In this document: positions 16,681 to 24,201 of the stretch, piece by piece
Layout of the letters: each line of letters starts with the position of its first letter
How positions within the stretch are numbered: position 1 is the stretch's first letter
Assembly: GCA_945907425.1 (NCBI GenBank)
Contig: CAMDTE010000008.1
Location: 1-32,020 of the forward strand
Origin: Owenweeksia hongkongensis DSM 17368
GTDB lineage: Bacteria; Bacteroidota; Bacteroidia; Flavobacteriales; Schleiferiaceae
Reading direction: 5' to 3'
DNA: 32,020 bases
Notes under the pieces: model-generated
What the model was told of the DNA's origin: nothing
The model's database searches: none
The model's input: the letters and a program-made list of their open reading frames with translations, nothing else
Made by a program: the position numbers and the translations under genes

Positions 16681-17676
16681 TCAATAGACAGGAGGCTCCA
16701 TTTCAGCCGCGATATGGAACAAGGCATCCCCTTTGTGCACAACGGGCATATTGTTGTGTCCAATAATGAATCCATCAATAGGGCTGAATACTTTTAGAGT
16801 AAATGAATCGTAGGGATTGTTGATTCGACCAATCATTTCTCCCTTTTCTACCGCTAAACCGCTGTGCCGTTCAAAGGTAAAGAGGCCGGACGACTCAGCG
16901 CGAACCCACGTGGAATCACTCAACCAGCGTCGGCGGGATTTTTCACCGATGCGACGACCTTTTACGCCTTTTATTTTGGGTGATTTCTCGCGCATCCCAT
17001 GGGCTGCCAACACTCTTTTGATTCCTTTGATGGCTTCTTTCACGGCTTGATGATCTAACCGGAGCGACTCGCCGCCTTCAAAAACCACCAAGGGAATGCC
17101 TTGAGAAAACGCTGTGGCACGGAGAGATCCTTGAATAACACTGATGGGAATAGAAAAGGGTGCGCCGAACTGATGCGCTAAAGAAACGGCTTTTGCATCC
17201 TCTTTTGCATACCGCAATTGCGGAAAATTAGTGCGTGAAGATCCCCCGGTATGAAAATCCAGGCCAAAATCTATCAAAGGCAATATTTTGGTTGTGAGCA
17301 CATGGGCAACAATGGAAGCGAGTGAACCCTCCGAAGATCCAGGGAAGGACCGATTGACATCTTTCCCATCGGGCACATCGCGTGAGAAAAACAAGAATCC
17401 GTAGACATTAATAATCGGAATGGCCAAAATGGTGCCGCGTGTTATTCTGGAGCACAGATTGCCGGAAATGGCTTGCCGTACCGTCTCGATACCATTGATT
17501 TCATCGCCGTGCAACCCGCCAGACAAAAGAATGACAGGACCGGGTTCCTTGGAATGAAAAACGTGTACAGGCAACGTGATTTGAATGCCCGAAGTCAATC
17601 GCGCAATGGGCAACTCGACCACTTTGTGGCTTCCTGGCGCAATGACCGTTGTGTCAAGCACCAAGGGTTTTTGCAT
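16681..17676 (-). CDS. Succinylglutamate desuccinylase/aspartoacylase-family zinc hydrolase
   Basis: 331 residues from ATG 17676, preferred over an upstream in-frame start at 17742 because it avoids a 56-base overlap with purB. Zinc-carboxypeptidase-like motifs: G-G-L-H-G-D-E (His56, Glu59) and D-F-H-T-G-G (His142) as metal ligands, V-N-R-S-F-P-G (~108-114) for substrate carboxylate binding, and V-F-E-G-G-E-S (Glu ~200) as candidate catalytic acid/base. The last ~50 residues (V-F-S-P-I-D-G-F-I-I-G...V-H-K-G-D-A-L-F-H-I) form a small lipoyl-like beta domain common in this subgroup. It likely removes an acyl group from an N-acyl amino acid or a related amide; the substrate is unknown. It starts 10 bases after purB on the same strand. 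Confidence 0.85.
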   Translation of the reverse strand: MQKPLVLDTTVIAPGSHKVVELPIARLTSGIQITLPVHVFHSKEPGPVILLSGGLHGDEINGIETVRQAISGNLCSRITRGTILAIPIINVYGFLFFSRDVPDGKDVNRSFPGSSEGSLASIVAHVLTTKILPLIDFGLDFHTGGSSRTNFPQLRYAKEDAKAVSLAHQFGAPFSIPISVIQGSLRATAFSQGIPLVVFEGGESLRLDHQAVKEAIKGIKRVLAAHGMREKSPKIKGVKGRRIGEKSRRRWLSDSTWVRAESSGLFTFERHSGLAVEKGEMIGRINNPYDSFTLKVFSPIDGFIIGHNNMPVVHKGDALFHIAAEMEPPVY

Positions 17677-17686
17677 AGAAAGGGGT

Positions 17687-19027
17687 TTATTGTCCAAGAT
17701 AATTCTCGGGGCGGATGGCGCGCAATTCCTTTTTAAGGGCATCGGAAATGTCGAGGTTGTCCAGAAAGGAGCCCATAACCAATTCTGTAATAGCTCCGTG
17801 GGTTCGCGTCAAATCTCTGAGTGCTTCGTAGGGCTTCGGGTATCCTTCTCTGCGAAGCACTGTTTGAATCCCTTCCGCAACAACAGCCCAGTGGGATTGC
17901 AAATCAGCTGCGATGGCCCCTTCATTCAAGACCAATTTGTGCAGACCGCGCAAAAGGCTGCTCATAGCCAAAACGCTGTGGCCCAAGGGGACGCCTATGT
18001 TGCGCAAAACAGTAGAATCCGTTAAGTCGCGCTGCAATCTGGAGATGGGCAACTTGGAAGACAGATGCTCTGCTACGGCATTGGCCATGCCGAAATTCCC
18101 TTCGGCATTTTCAAAATCGATAGGATTCACTTTGTGAGGCATGGCAGAAGATCCCACTTCACCGGCTTTGATTTGTTGTTTGAAATAATCCATGGAGATA
18201 TAGGTCCAAATATCTCGACACAAATCAATCAAAATGGTATTGATCCTTTTGATAGTATCAAAATAAGCGGCCAGATGATCGTAGTGCTCAATTTGAGTAG
18301 TGGGATAGGATCGGTGCAACCCCAATGTTTCATTCACAAAAATGTCTGCAAAAGCATGCCAGTCCGTGGAAGGGTAGGCTACATGGTGTGCATTGAAGTT
18401 TCCTGTGGCTCCACCGAGCTTGGCTCCAAAGGGAATGTCACGCAACAAGTTCAATTGTTGGTGCAGACGTTCCACAAACACGCCCATTTCTTTGCCTAGC
18501 CGAGTGGGCGAAGCGGGCTGACCGTGTGTCCTTGCAAGCATCGGAACATCGCTCCACAATCCTGCGCGATCCGCTAATGCCTGCTGAACTTCTCGGATCA
18601 TGGGTTCAAAGACTTCCTGATGAAATTCCTTCAAAGACAAAGGAATAGCGGTGTTATTGATGTCTTGAGAAGTCAAACCAAAGTGCGCAAACTCCATAAA
18701 ATCATCCAGTCCCATGGCGGTCATTTTCTCTTTGAGAAAATATTCGATAGCCTTGACATCGTGGTTGGTTGTCTGTTCCAGGGCTTTGACAGTCAAGGCA
18801 TCTTCTTCTGAAAACTGTGTCACCAGGGCCCTTAGTTTTGGATAAACAATCGGATCCACTCCTTCCAATGGGGGCAAAGGGAGACTACACAGTGCGATGA
18901 AGTATTCTACTTCTACATGCAGGCGATAACGCATGAGGGCTAATTCTGAAAAATAATCAGACAAAGGCTCTGTGATGGCTGCATACCTCCCGTCCAAGGG
19001 AGATATGGCGTGAAGCGCTGAATTCAT
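17687..19027 (-). CDS. purB: Adenylosuccinate lyase
   Basis: 446 residues, normal length. The fumarase/aspartase-superfamily signature G-S-S-A-M-P-H-K-V-N-P (~282-292) is intact, containing the catalytic flexible-loop serine. Other PurB features include S-P-L-D-G-R-Y near the N-terminus, T-S-Q-D-I-N-N-T-A (~119) and A-R-T-H-G-Q-P-A-S-P-T. The enzyme acts twice in purine synthesis, converting SAICAR to AICAR and adenylosuccinate to AMP with release of fumarate. A -7-like element (TACCTTTA on the minus strand, 19043-19050) lies 15 bases upstream, in the 25-base gap after the methyltransferase gene, so it may have its own promoter. The AstE-like gene follows on the same strand. Confidence 0.97.
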   Translation of the reverse strand: MNSALHAISPLDGRYAAITEPLSDYFSELALMRYRLHVEVEYFIALCSLPLPPLEGVDPIVYPKLRALVTQFSEEDALTVKALEQTTNHDVKAIEYFLKEKMTAMGLDDFMEFAHFGLTSQDINNTAIPLSLKEFHQEVFEPMIREVQQALADRAGLWSDVPMLARTHGQPASPTRLGKEMGVFVERLHQQLNLLRDIPFGAKLGGATGNFNAHHVAYPSTDWHAFADIFVNETLGLHRSYPTTQIEHYDHLAAYFDTIKRINTILIDLCRDIWTYISMDYFKQQIKAGEVGSSAMPHKVNPIDFENAEGNFGMANAVAEHLSSKLPISRLQRDLTDSTVLRNIGVPLGHSVLAMSSLLRGLHKLVLNEGAIAADLQSHWAVVAEGIQTVLRREGYPKPYEALRDLTRTHGAITELVMGSFLDNLDISDALKKELRAIRPENYLGQ

Positions 19028-19042
19028 GGCTTTTTAAAAGAA

Positions 19043-19050
19043 TAAAGGTA
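19043..19050 (-). promoter_or_regulatory. Near-consensus -7 box upstream of purB
   Basis: TACCTTTA on the minus strand matches TAnnTTTG except the last base and lies 15 bases before the purB ATG. Weaker candidate than the perfect boxes elsewhere in the window. Confidence 0.3.
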
Positions 19051-19052
19051 CG

Positions 19053-20258
19053 TCATTCTATGTAGAGAAGGAGCCCCTTGAGGTACTCTCCTTCTGGGAA
19101 TCCTGTGACGACAGGGTGGTCTACCGGCTGCCCCAGCGTTTTTACAATTTTTAATGATTTACCGGTTTCAAAGGCGGCCGCTCGAAGTGCATCGAGAAAT
19201 TGGGACGAGGGCACATTTTGGGAACAACTGAAGGTGAATAGGAAACTTCCAGACTTCATTTTACTTAACGCCAAAGCATTGAGTCTCTTGTACGCCATCA
19301 TGGCATTGTGACTCGCTGTTTTCCGCTTGGCAAAAGCGGGAGGGTCCAAAATAACAACATCCCATGAATCATCCATGTTTTGGAGGTAATCAAAGGCATC
19401 GGAAATGACCACTGTATGTTTGTCTGACGCGCCCAAAAGGGCGGCGTGCTCTTCCGCGCGGGCGCATGCCCGCGCGGAAGAGTCCACAGACACCACGCGC
19501 GCCGCACCGTTGGCCAATGCAGCCATAGAAAATCCCCCCGTGTAAGAAAATACATTCAGGACATTTTTTCCAGAAGAATGCTTTCCCACCAAAGCCCTAT
19601 TGTCTCTTTGATCCAAGAAAAAGCCTGTTTTTTGTCCACCCTCAAAATCAGCCGTAAAGGGTATGCCGTTTTCCATGAAATGCCCTGCATTTTTACCCGC
19701 TTTTCCTTGTATCCAACCGTTTTCCACCGGTAACCCGGGGGTTGTTTTGTCCAACGGCTTGAAAGACTCTGCGGACTTGGAATAAATTCCTTTTGTTTTT
19801 GGTAAAGCCAAAAGAAGCGCTTCAGAAATGAAGGGCAAATCATTGAGCATGCCGCGGGTGTGGCATTGGACCACCAAAATTTCATCGAATCGATCCACGA
19901 TTAACCCCGGAAGGCCATCCCCCTCGCCAAAAACAACCCGGTATCCCGTCGTTTTTTTATCGGCACCCAACCCCCACGATTGACGGTACTGAACGGCTGC
20001 AGAAATTCTCTGCTCGTAGAATGCTTTTTTATCTTTCACCGGATCGCCAAACGAGAGAACCTTCAAAAGGATGCTCGCCTTGGGGTTTTGCATATGAGCG
20101 GTAGCTACGGGTTTTCCATCGGCATCCGTAACGTCCACCCACTCTCCTTCTTCAGGAAGTGTTTGTTGTCTCCAAAGGGCTCCAGAAAATACCCACGGAT
20201 GATGTCTCCAAAGTGCTTTTTCTTTGCCTGGGGCTAACCGTAAAGTAGGTGTTGTCAT
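19053..20258 (-). CDS. rlmI: Class I SAM-dependent rRNA methyltransferase, RlmI-like
   Basis: 401 residues. An N-terminal PUA-like RNA-binding domain (~1-75: H-H-P-W-V-F-S-G-A-L-W) precedes a linker and a Rossmann methyltransferase domain with T-G-F-F-L-D-Q-R-D-N-R (~210-220), N-V-F-S-Y-T-G-G-F (motif I, ~236-244), a V-D-S-S acidic loop and I-L-D-P-P-A-F (motif IV). This matches the YccW/RlmI family that makes m5C in 23S rRNA; target specificity in Bacteroidota is not established. Its ATG overlaps the upstream nuclease-like gene's stop (ATGA). The codons just after the VDSS loop form a perfect 34-base hairpin described separately. Confidence 0.88.
   Translation of the reverse strand: MTTPTLRLAPGKEKALWRHHPWVFSGALWRQQTLPEEGEWVDVTDADGKPVATAHMQNPKASILLKVLSFGDPVKDKKAFYEQRISAAVQYRQSWGLGADKKTTGYRVVFGEGDGLPGLIVDRFDEILVVQCHTRGMLNDLPFISEALLLALPKTKGIYSKSAESFKPLDKTTPGLPVENGWIQGKAGKNAGHFMENGIPFTADFEGGQKTGFFLDQRDNRALVGKHSSGKNVLNVFSYTGGFSMAALANGAARVVSVDSSARACARAEEHAALLGASDKHTVVISDAFDYLQNMDDSWDVVILDPPAFAKRKTASHNAMMAYKRLNALALSKMKSGSFLFTFSCSQNVPSSQFLDALRAAAFETGKSLKIVKTLGQPVDHPVVTGFPEGEYLKGLLLYIE
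19449..19482. repeat. Perfect GC-rich inverted repeat (15-bp stem, 4-base loop) inside rlmI
   Basis: Left arm 19449-19463 (CTCTTCCGCGCGGGC), loop GCAT 19464-19467, right arm 19468-19482 (GCCCGCGCGGAAGAG), with no mismatches. It encodes the residues S-S-A-R-A-C-A-R-A-E-E just after the VDSS loop, so the frame is intact. No U-tract follows on either strand, so it is not an ordinary terminator. It is much more GC-rich than the surrounding gene. Confidence 0.95.
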
Positions 20259-20644
20259 GGGGCAAAGGTAGGGAGCGATGCACGCTGAACAACGCCTTTT
20301 TCCTCTCCCGGAGCCGCTTCAAACAAAAAATGCTGTGTTCCATTGGTGATCATAGCATACGGACAATCGAGCGCTATTCGGTAGGAGAAAACTTGATTCA
20401 AGGTGTCCTGATCCAACGAAATATGGGGGGCTTTGCATTCGATAACCATCCACGGTTTGGCCTTTTTAAAAACCAAAATATCGAATCGTTTTCTTTTCCC
20501 GTAAACGAGGACGGATTTTTCAACGGCCAAAGCGATGGAGGGATATCCTTGCGCTAACAATCCAGCCAAAACTCCCTGCCGAACCCATTCTTCCGGGGTA
20601 GCGGACACATTTTTTTTTCGAAATGGGTCCCAGAGTGTATCCAT
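20255..20644 (-). CDS. Stand-alone HsdR N-terminal-like (PD-(D/E)XK) protein
   Basis: 129 residues from ATG 20644; the open frame extends upstream but that part would overlap the divergent Nudix gene. The core R-F-D-I-L-V-F...W-M-V-I-E-C-K-A-P (~65-85) is a PD-(D/E)XK nuclease motif (Asp, then Glu-x-Lys) as in the type I restriction HsdR N-terminal domain family (HSDR_N_2). The rest has the family's Y-R-I-A-L-D-C-P-Y-A-M-I-T-N-G-T-Q-H-F segment. Such stand-alone domains are common in Bacteroidota with no restriction genes nearby; no HsdM or HsdS is present here either. It is translationally coupled (ATGA) to the RlmI-like methyltransferase, which suggests a nucleic-acid housekeeping role. True substrate unknown. 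Confidence 0.75.
   Translation of the reverse strand: MDTLWDPFRKKNVSATPEEWVRQGVLAGLLAQGYPSIALAVEKSVLVYGKRKRFDILVFKKAKPWMVIECKAPHISLDQDTLNQVFSYRIALDCPYAMITNGTQHFLFEAAPGEEKGVVQRASLPTFAP
20263..20270 (-). promoter_or_regulatory. Putative internal -7 promoter box for rlmI
   Basis: TACCTTTG on the minus strand ends 4 bases before the rlmI ATG and lies within the last codons of the nuclease-like gene. It could allow rlmI to be transcribed alone with almost no leader. Confidence 0.45.
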
Positions 20645-20680
20645 GCTGCAAAGCAAGCAGTTTTTTATGGATTTTTGCCT

Positions 20681-21295
20681 ATGCATTCGCCGGATTTTGT
20701 GGACCAACTGCGCAACAAACCCCTTCCGGGGATAGAGTGCCAAATCTGTATGGCTCCACCCGAGAGACAGGCCACATTGACTTCTATCCCCACACCGGAT
20801 CAAGCGCGCAAAAAGGCAGCTGTTTTGGTACTGCTCTACCAACAAGAGGGGCAATGGCGAACCGTGATGATATTAAGATCAAAGAATGAAGGGGTGCATG
20901 CAGGTCAAATGGCTTTTCCAGGAGGCGGGTTGGAACCACACGATGCGCATTGGCAAGCAGCCGCGTTGCGTGAAGCGCAGGAAGAAATTGGATTGCCTCC
21001 CGAATGGGTACACGTCATTCGGTCCCTGACCCCATTGTTTATTCCTCCCAGTGGGTATTTTGTTCAACCCGTGTTGGGACTCATTACCCGTCTTCCTTTG
21101 TGGATTCCTGATCCAAAAGAAGTGGAAGAAATCGTAGAGTTCGCATTGGAGGATTTGCATAGAGCGGAATGGGATCATCCCACGGCGGGACGCGTTCCTG
21201 TTTTTTCTGTTCAGGGACACAAAATCTGGGGCGCTTCCGCGATGGTGTTGGCAGAAGTGATCTCCCTTATGGATTTTCGTACCTTTGAGCAGTAG
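20681..21295 (+). CDS. Nudix hydrolase, CoA pyrophosphatase (NudL-like)
   Basis: 204 residues from ATG 20681; a TTG two codons earlier is less likely. The Nudix box is present as G-G-G-L-E-P-H-D...A-L-R-E-A-Q-E-E-I-G-L (~86-110). The preceding I-L-R-S...H-A-G-Q-M-A-F-P-G-G fits the NuCoA signature of the NudL/NUDT7 group, which also tolerates the missing first Nudix glutamate seen here. Members hydrolyse CoA and acyl-CoA derivatives to 4'-phosphopantetheine and 3',5'-ADP. It diverges from the HsdR_N-like gene with a 36-base gap. A plsC-like gene follows after 11 bases, a sensible pairing with acyl metabolism, though coupling is only inferred. Confidence 0.85.
   Translation: MHSPDFVDQLRNKPLPGIECQICMAPPERQATLTSIPTPDQARKKAAVLVLLYQQEGQWRTVMILRSKNEGVHAGQMAFPGGGLEPHDAHWQAAALREAQEEIGLPPEWVHVIRSLTPLFIPPSGYFVQPVLGLITRLPLWIPDPKEVEEIVEFALEDLHRAEWDHPTAGRVPVFSVQGHKIWGASAMVLAEVISLMDFRTFEQ
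21280..21287 (+). promoter_or_regulatory. Putative -7 promoter box for the acyltransferase gene
   Basis: TACCTTTG, a perfect TAnnTTTG, lies in the last codons of the Nudix gene, 19 bases before the GTG start at 21307. A second imperfect copy (TA, three bases, TTTG) overlaps the Nudix stop codon. Confidence 0.4.
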
Positions 21296-21306
21296 TCTTT
21301 GGAATT

Positions 21307-22065
21307 GTGAAACTTTTTGCCCGCGACCCCTTTGGAAACCCCTTGATCCTCAAGCGGCTGATTATCTCCGCCTTTGGAATAGTGGTGTGGTATCGCTTGA
21401 ATAAGGTGAACAAAACCAAAGTTTTTGGGGCGGAACACTTGATAAATTTGCCAGACAATGAGGTGCTTTTCGTGAGCAATCATCAGACATACTTCATGGA
21501 TGTTTCTGCCATGTATTTGGTTTTGAACCATGCTAAATGGAAAATGGCCGGCAGAGTAGACGCTTGGTGGCGTATGTTGACACCCAGAACGAATCTTTAT
21601 TTCATCGCAGCCAAAGAAACAATGAAAGCCGGATTGCTTCCTCGAGTACTCGCTATGGCGGGATCGGTCAGTATCAAACGGACCTGGAGAGCAGCCGGAA
21701 AGACGATCGATAGGGGAGTGGATCCAAAGGATATTGAAAACATACACAAAGCCATCGCTAACGGCTGGGTGATTACCTTTCCGCAAGGGACCACAAAAGC
21801 GTTTGCTCCCGGGCGACGAGGAACGGCTCACATCATTAAAGGCACAAACCCCATTGTTATTCCTGTGGTCATTGACGGGTTTCGCCGCGCGTTTGATAAA
21901 AAAGGATTGTTTATTACGAATAGAAATACGAACTTAAGTTTGACATTTAAAGCACCTTTGGTGTGGAAAGAAGACGAAGATGCTCAAGCACTTTTAGATA
22001 AAATCATGCATGCCATTGAACAAAGCCCACCCTTTGAGGCGAAGGAAAGGGCTCTTAATGAATAA
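21307..22065 (+). CDS. 1-acylglycerol-3-phosphate acyltransferase-like (PlsC family)
   Basis: 252 residues from GTG 21307. The acyltransferase block I is N-H-Q-T-Y-F-M-D (~58-65), an HX5D spacing in place of the usual HX4D. Block III is F-P-Q-G-T-T-K in place of F-P-E-G-T-R, and block IV is I-V-I-P-V-V-I-D-G-F. The family moves acyl chains to lysophosphatidic acid or related lysolipids at the inner membrane. The two deviations may mark a Bacteroidota subgroup with another acceptor, such as an aminolipid. One weak hydrophobic segment near the N-terminus (~18-30) could anchor it. It lies 11 bases after the Nudix gene and 11 before the MbnP-like gene. Confidence 0.82.
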   Translation: MKLFARDPFGNPLILKRLIISAFGIVVWYRLNKVNKTKVFGAEHLINLPDNEVLFVSNHQTYFMDVSAMYLVLNHAKWKMAGRVDAWWRMLTPRTNLYFIAAKETMKAGLLPRVLAMAGSVSIKRTWRAAGKTIDRGVDPKDIENIHKAIANGWVITFPQGTTKAFAPGRRGTAHIIKGTNPIVIPVVIDGFRRAFDKKGLFITNRNTNLSLTFKAPLVWKEDEDAQALLDKIMHAIEQSPPFEAKERALNE

Positions 22066-22076
22066 ATTGTTGACCT

Positions 22077-22829
22077 ATGAAAAGCAATAAAATAATCGGT
22101 TTGTTGATGGCCCTCTCCGTGGGCTTGTCATCCTGTGTAGATGGCATTTTGAATTCCGACGAGAAATTGGAAAAAAGGAACGTGGTCCTTCAGTTGTTCA
22201 CGTACTATGGCAATGAATTATTGAATCCAGATTCATTGCACATTTTGGGCAATTCCGAGGTGAAATTCACAGATATTTCCTTTGTATACAGCGGGTATTC
22301 TTTCGTGTCGACTGCTGGCGATACACTCTTTAGAGATACTGCGGTGAACGTGCAAGATTTGATGAATTCTTTGGTGTATCTGACTAAAATCCCTGGAGGG
22401 ACCTATTCCGGAACGCATTATTTCAGCATCGGGCTGGATACCAATCAAGAAAAGATACTGCCGACGGCGTATCCGGAAGATCATCCTATGCGGGGCGCAA
22501 ATTTATACAGAGGAGTTGGTAAAGGGTATAACTACATGGTGTTTAAGGGTACATGGCGCGCTCTTGGGGACACCTTGGACCCTGCCAAGCCTTTTTCTTA
22601 TGTAGTGGCCTCACCCCTCGGAACGAAATTTAGCAAAACGATGGCCTTCACCGTAGGAGGAAGCAGTAAAGCCCGAATTAATATCGTGTTGAGTATCGAT
22701 AAATTATTGGCCGGGTTGGATCCTTCGGTCACGGCTGATGTCACTTGCAATCCCGCGTTGCCCTTGGATTTTGCTTTAGCAACGGGTATTAAACAGAATC
22801 TTGCTTCTTCCTACATTATTCAGCTCTAG
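22077..22829 (+). CDS. MbnP-like lipoprotein
   Basis: 250 residues with a type II signal peptide: M-K-S-N-K-I-I-G-L-L-M-A-L-S-V-G-L-S-S-C, Cys20 as lipid site, typical of Bacteroidota. The mature protein follows the MbnP-like plan: a central IPGGTYSGTHYFSIGLDTNQE (~104-124), Y-P-E-D-H-P-M (~130), and G-Y-N-Y-M-V-F-K-G-T-W (~147-157). The last ~90 residues are beta-rich. MbnP-family proteins are linked to copper or methanobactin handling in some bacteria, but most Bacteroidota members are uncharacterised. I see no obvious Met/His-rich copper site. It is followed 6 bases later by mpl. Confidence 0.6.
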   Translation: MKSNKIIGLLMALSVGLSSCVDGILNSDEKLEKRNVVLQLFTYYGNELLNPDSLHILGNSEVKFTDISFVYSGYSFVSTAGDTLFRDTAVNVQDLMNSLVYLTKIPGGTYSGTHYFSIGLDTNQEKILPTAYPEDHPMRGANLYRGVGKGYNYMVFKGTWRALGDTLDPAKPFSYVVASPLGTKFSKTMAFTVGGSSKARINIVLSIDKLLAGLDPSVTADVTCNPALPLDFALATGIKQNLASSYIIQL

Positions 22830-22835
22830 AGGTCA

Positions 22836-24200
22836 GTGCGTGTACACTTTATAGCCATTGGGGGCTCCGCCATGCACAATTTGGCGTTGGCTCTTTGGGA
22901 GCGCGGTGACGAGATTACCGGCTCTGATGATGAAATTTTTGAACCATCCAAGTCGCGATTGGCCGCCGCAGGTATTTTACCGGCAACGGAAGGATGGGAT
23001 GCCACCCGTATTACCGCCGATTTGGATGCTGTTGTCCTTGGAATGCATGCCCGGTCTGATAACCCTGAAATGCTCGCTGCGCAAGCGTTTGGCCTTCCTA
23101 TTTATTCTTATCCTGCCTTTCTTTTTCTGGCCGGAGCGGATAAAACGCGAGTGGTCATTGCCGGAAGTCACGGAAAAACGACGGTCACTGGGATGCTTTT
23201 GCATGTTTTGAAGTGGTGCGGCCGCACAGAAGATTTTATGGTCGGCGCCCAGTTGGAGGGATACCATACCATGGTTCGGCTTTCCAAAGAAGCGGAATTC
23301 ATGCTACTAGAGGGGGACGAGTACCTTAGTTCCGCCTTAGAGCCCATACCCAAGTTCCATTTGTACAAAGCCAATATTGCCCTCATTACTGGAATCGCTT
23401 GGGATCACATCAATGTGTTTCCAACCTTTGAGTCGTATGTAGAACAGTTCCGACTTTTTTTGAAAACCATGGAGCCCGGTGGAGTCGTTGTGTACAACAC
23501 GGACGATCCGGTGGTCAAAGAGGTCGTAGAAACAGACCTGTCGCCATTGAGAAAAATTGGCTATTCAACGCCTTCTTTCCGAGTAGAAAACGAAAGAATG
23601 ATTTTGGAATCACCACTGGGCGATGTGCCCTTGTCAATTTTCGGCTCGCACAATGCAAGCAATATAGAAGGAGCTCGATGGATTGCTCAGGAGATGGGAA
23701 TTCAAGAGGAAGAGTTTTACGAAGCCATTACATCCTTCAAGGGGGCTGCAAAACGATTGGAATTGTTGCGAAACGACGCGCAGTGTACGGTATACAAAGA
23801 TTTTGCACACGCCCCAAGCAAAGTAAAGGCGACCGTTACGGCTTTGGCCGAACAATTTCCTTTGCGGCGCAAAATAGCGTGCCTAGAACTCCATACGTTT
23901 AGTAGTTTAAATCCCGCGTTCTTGCCTTTGTATAAAGATGCATTGGCAGGGGCCGATGTTCCCATAGTCTATTTCAATCCGAAAGCCGTAGCTCATAAAA
24001 AACTACCCAATTTGTCTGCGGATACGGTAGCTGAAGCATTTGGTGAACCCAAACCCTTTGTATACACGTCAGCTAACGAGGTGTTGGAAGCACTGAAAAA
24101 ACACACAAGAGGGCCATCGAGCGCTACACTCTTGATGTCTTCAGGAAATTTTGATGGGCAAGATTTGTTGGTGTGGGCCAGCAAACTGGGCAATCCATAG
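22836..24200 (+). CDS. mpl: UDP-N-acetylmuramate:tripeptide ligase Mpl (Mur ligase family)
   Basis: 454 residues from GTG 22836. The N-terminal Rossmann domain reads F-I-A-I-G-G-S-A-M-H-N-L-A (~5-17). The ATP-binding P-loop G-S-H-G-K-T-T lies at ~110-116. E-G-D-E-Y follows, and the N-I-E-G-A-R and D-F-A-H-A-P-S-K segments stand where MurC and its relatives have N...A and D.AHHP. The loss of MurC's extra insertions and the G-S-A-M-H-N motif favour Mpl over MurC. Mpl ligates recycled L-Ala-gamma-D-Glu-meso-Dap tripeptide to UDP-MurNAc, bypassing MurC-E. It converges on the barrel gene with a single base between stops. Confidence 0.9.
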   Translation: MRVHFIAIGGSAMHNLALALWERGDEITGSDDEIFEPSKSRLAAAGILPATEGWDATRITADLDAVVLGMHARSDNPEMLAAQAFGLPIYSYPAFLFLAGADKTRVVIAGSHGKTTVTGMLLHVLKWCGRTEDFMVGAQLEGYHTMVRLSKEAEFMLLEGDEYLSSALEPIPKFHLYKANIALITGIAWDHINVFPTFESYVEQFRLFLKTMEPGGVVVYNTDDPVVKEVVETDLSPLRKIGYSTPSFRVENERMILESPLGDVPLSIFGSHNASNIEGARWIAQEMGIQEEEFYEAITSFKGAAKRLELLRNDAQCTVYKDFAHAPSKVKATVTALAEQFPLRRKIACLELHTFSSLNPAFLPLYKDALAGADVPIVYFNPKAVAHKKLPNLSADTVAEAFGEPKPFVYTSANEVLEALKKHTRGPSSATLLMSSGNFDGQDLLVWASKLGNP

Positions 24201-24201
24201 T

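Noticed and set aside
18724-18742. A short inverted repeat (TTTTCTC/GAGAAAA) in purB
   Set aside because: Only seven pairs, AT-rich, within a conserved coding gene; readily expected by chance.
19449-19482. The rlmI hairpin considered as a Rho-independent terminator
   Set aside because: It has no U-tract on either strand and lies in the middle of an intact coding sequence.
20645-20854. A 70-codon N-terminal extension of the HsdR_N-like protein
   Set aside because: The extension lies over the divergent Nudix gene and looks non-coding; ATG 20644 gives the expected domain start.
21211-21831. A 206-codon minus-strand frame over the end of the Nudix gene and the start of the acyltransferase gene
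   Set aside because: It spans the ends of two genes that have clear family motifs on the other strand, and carries none itself.
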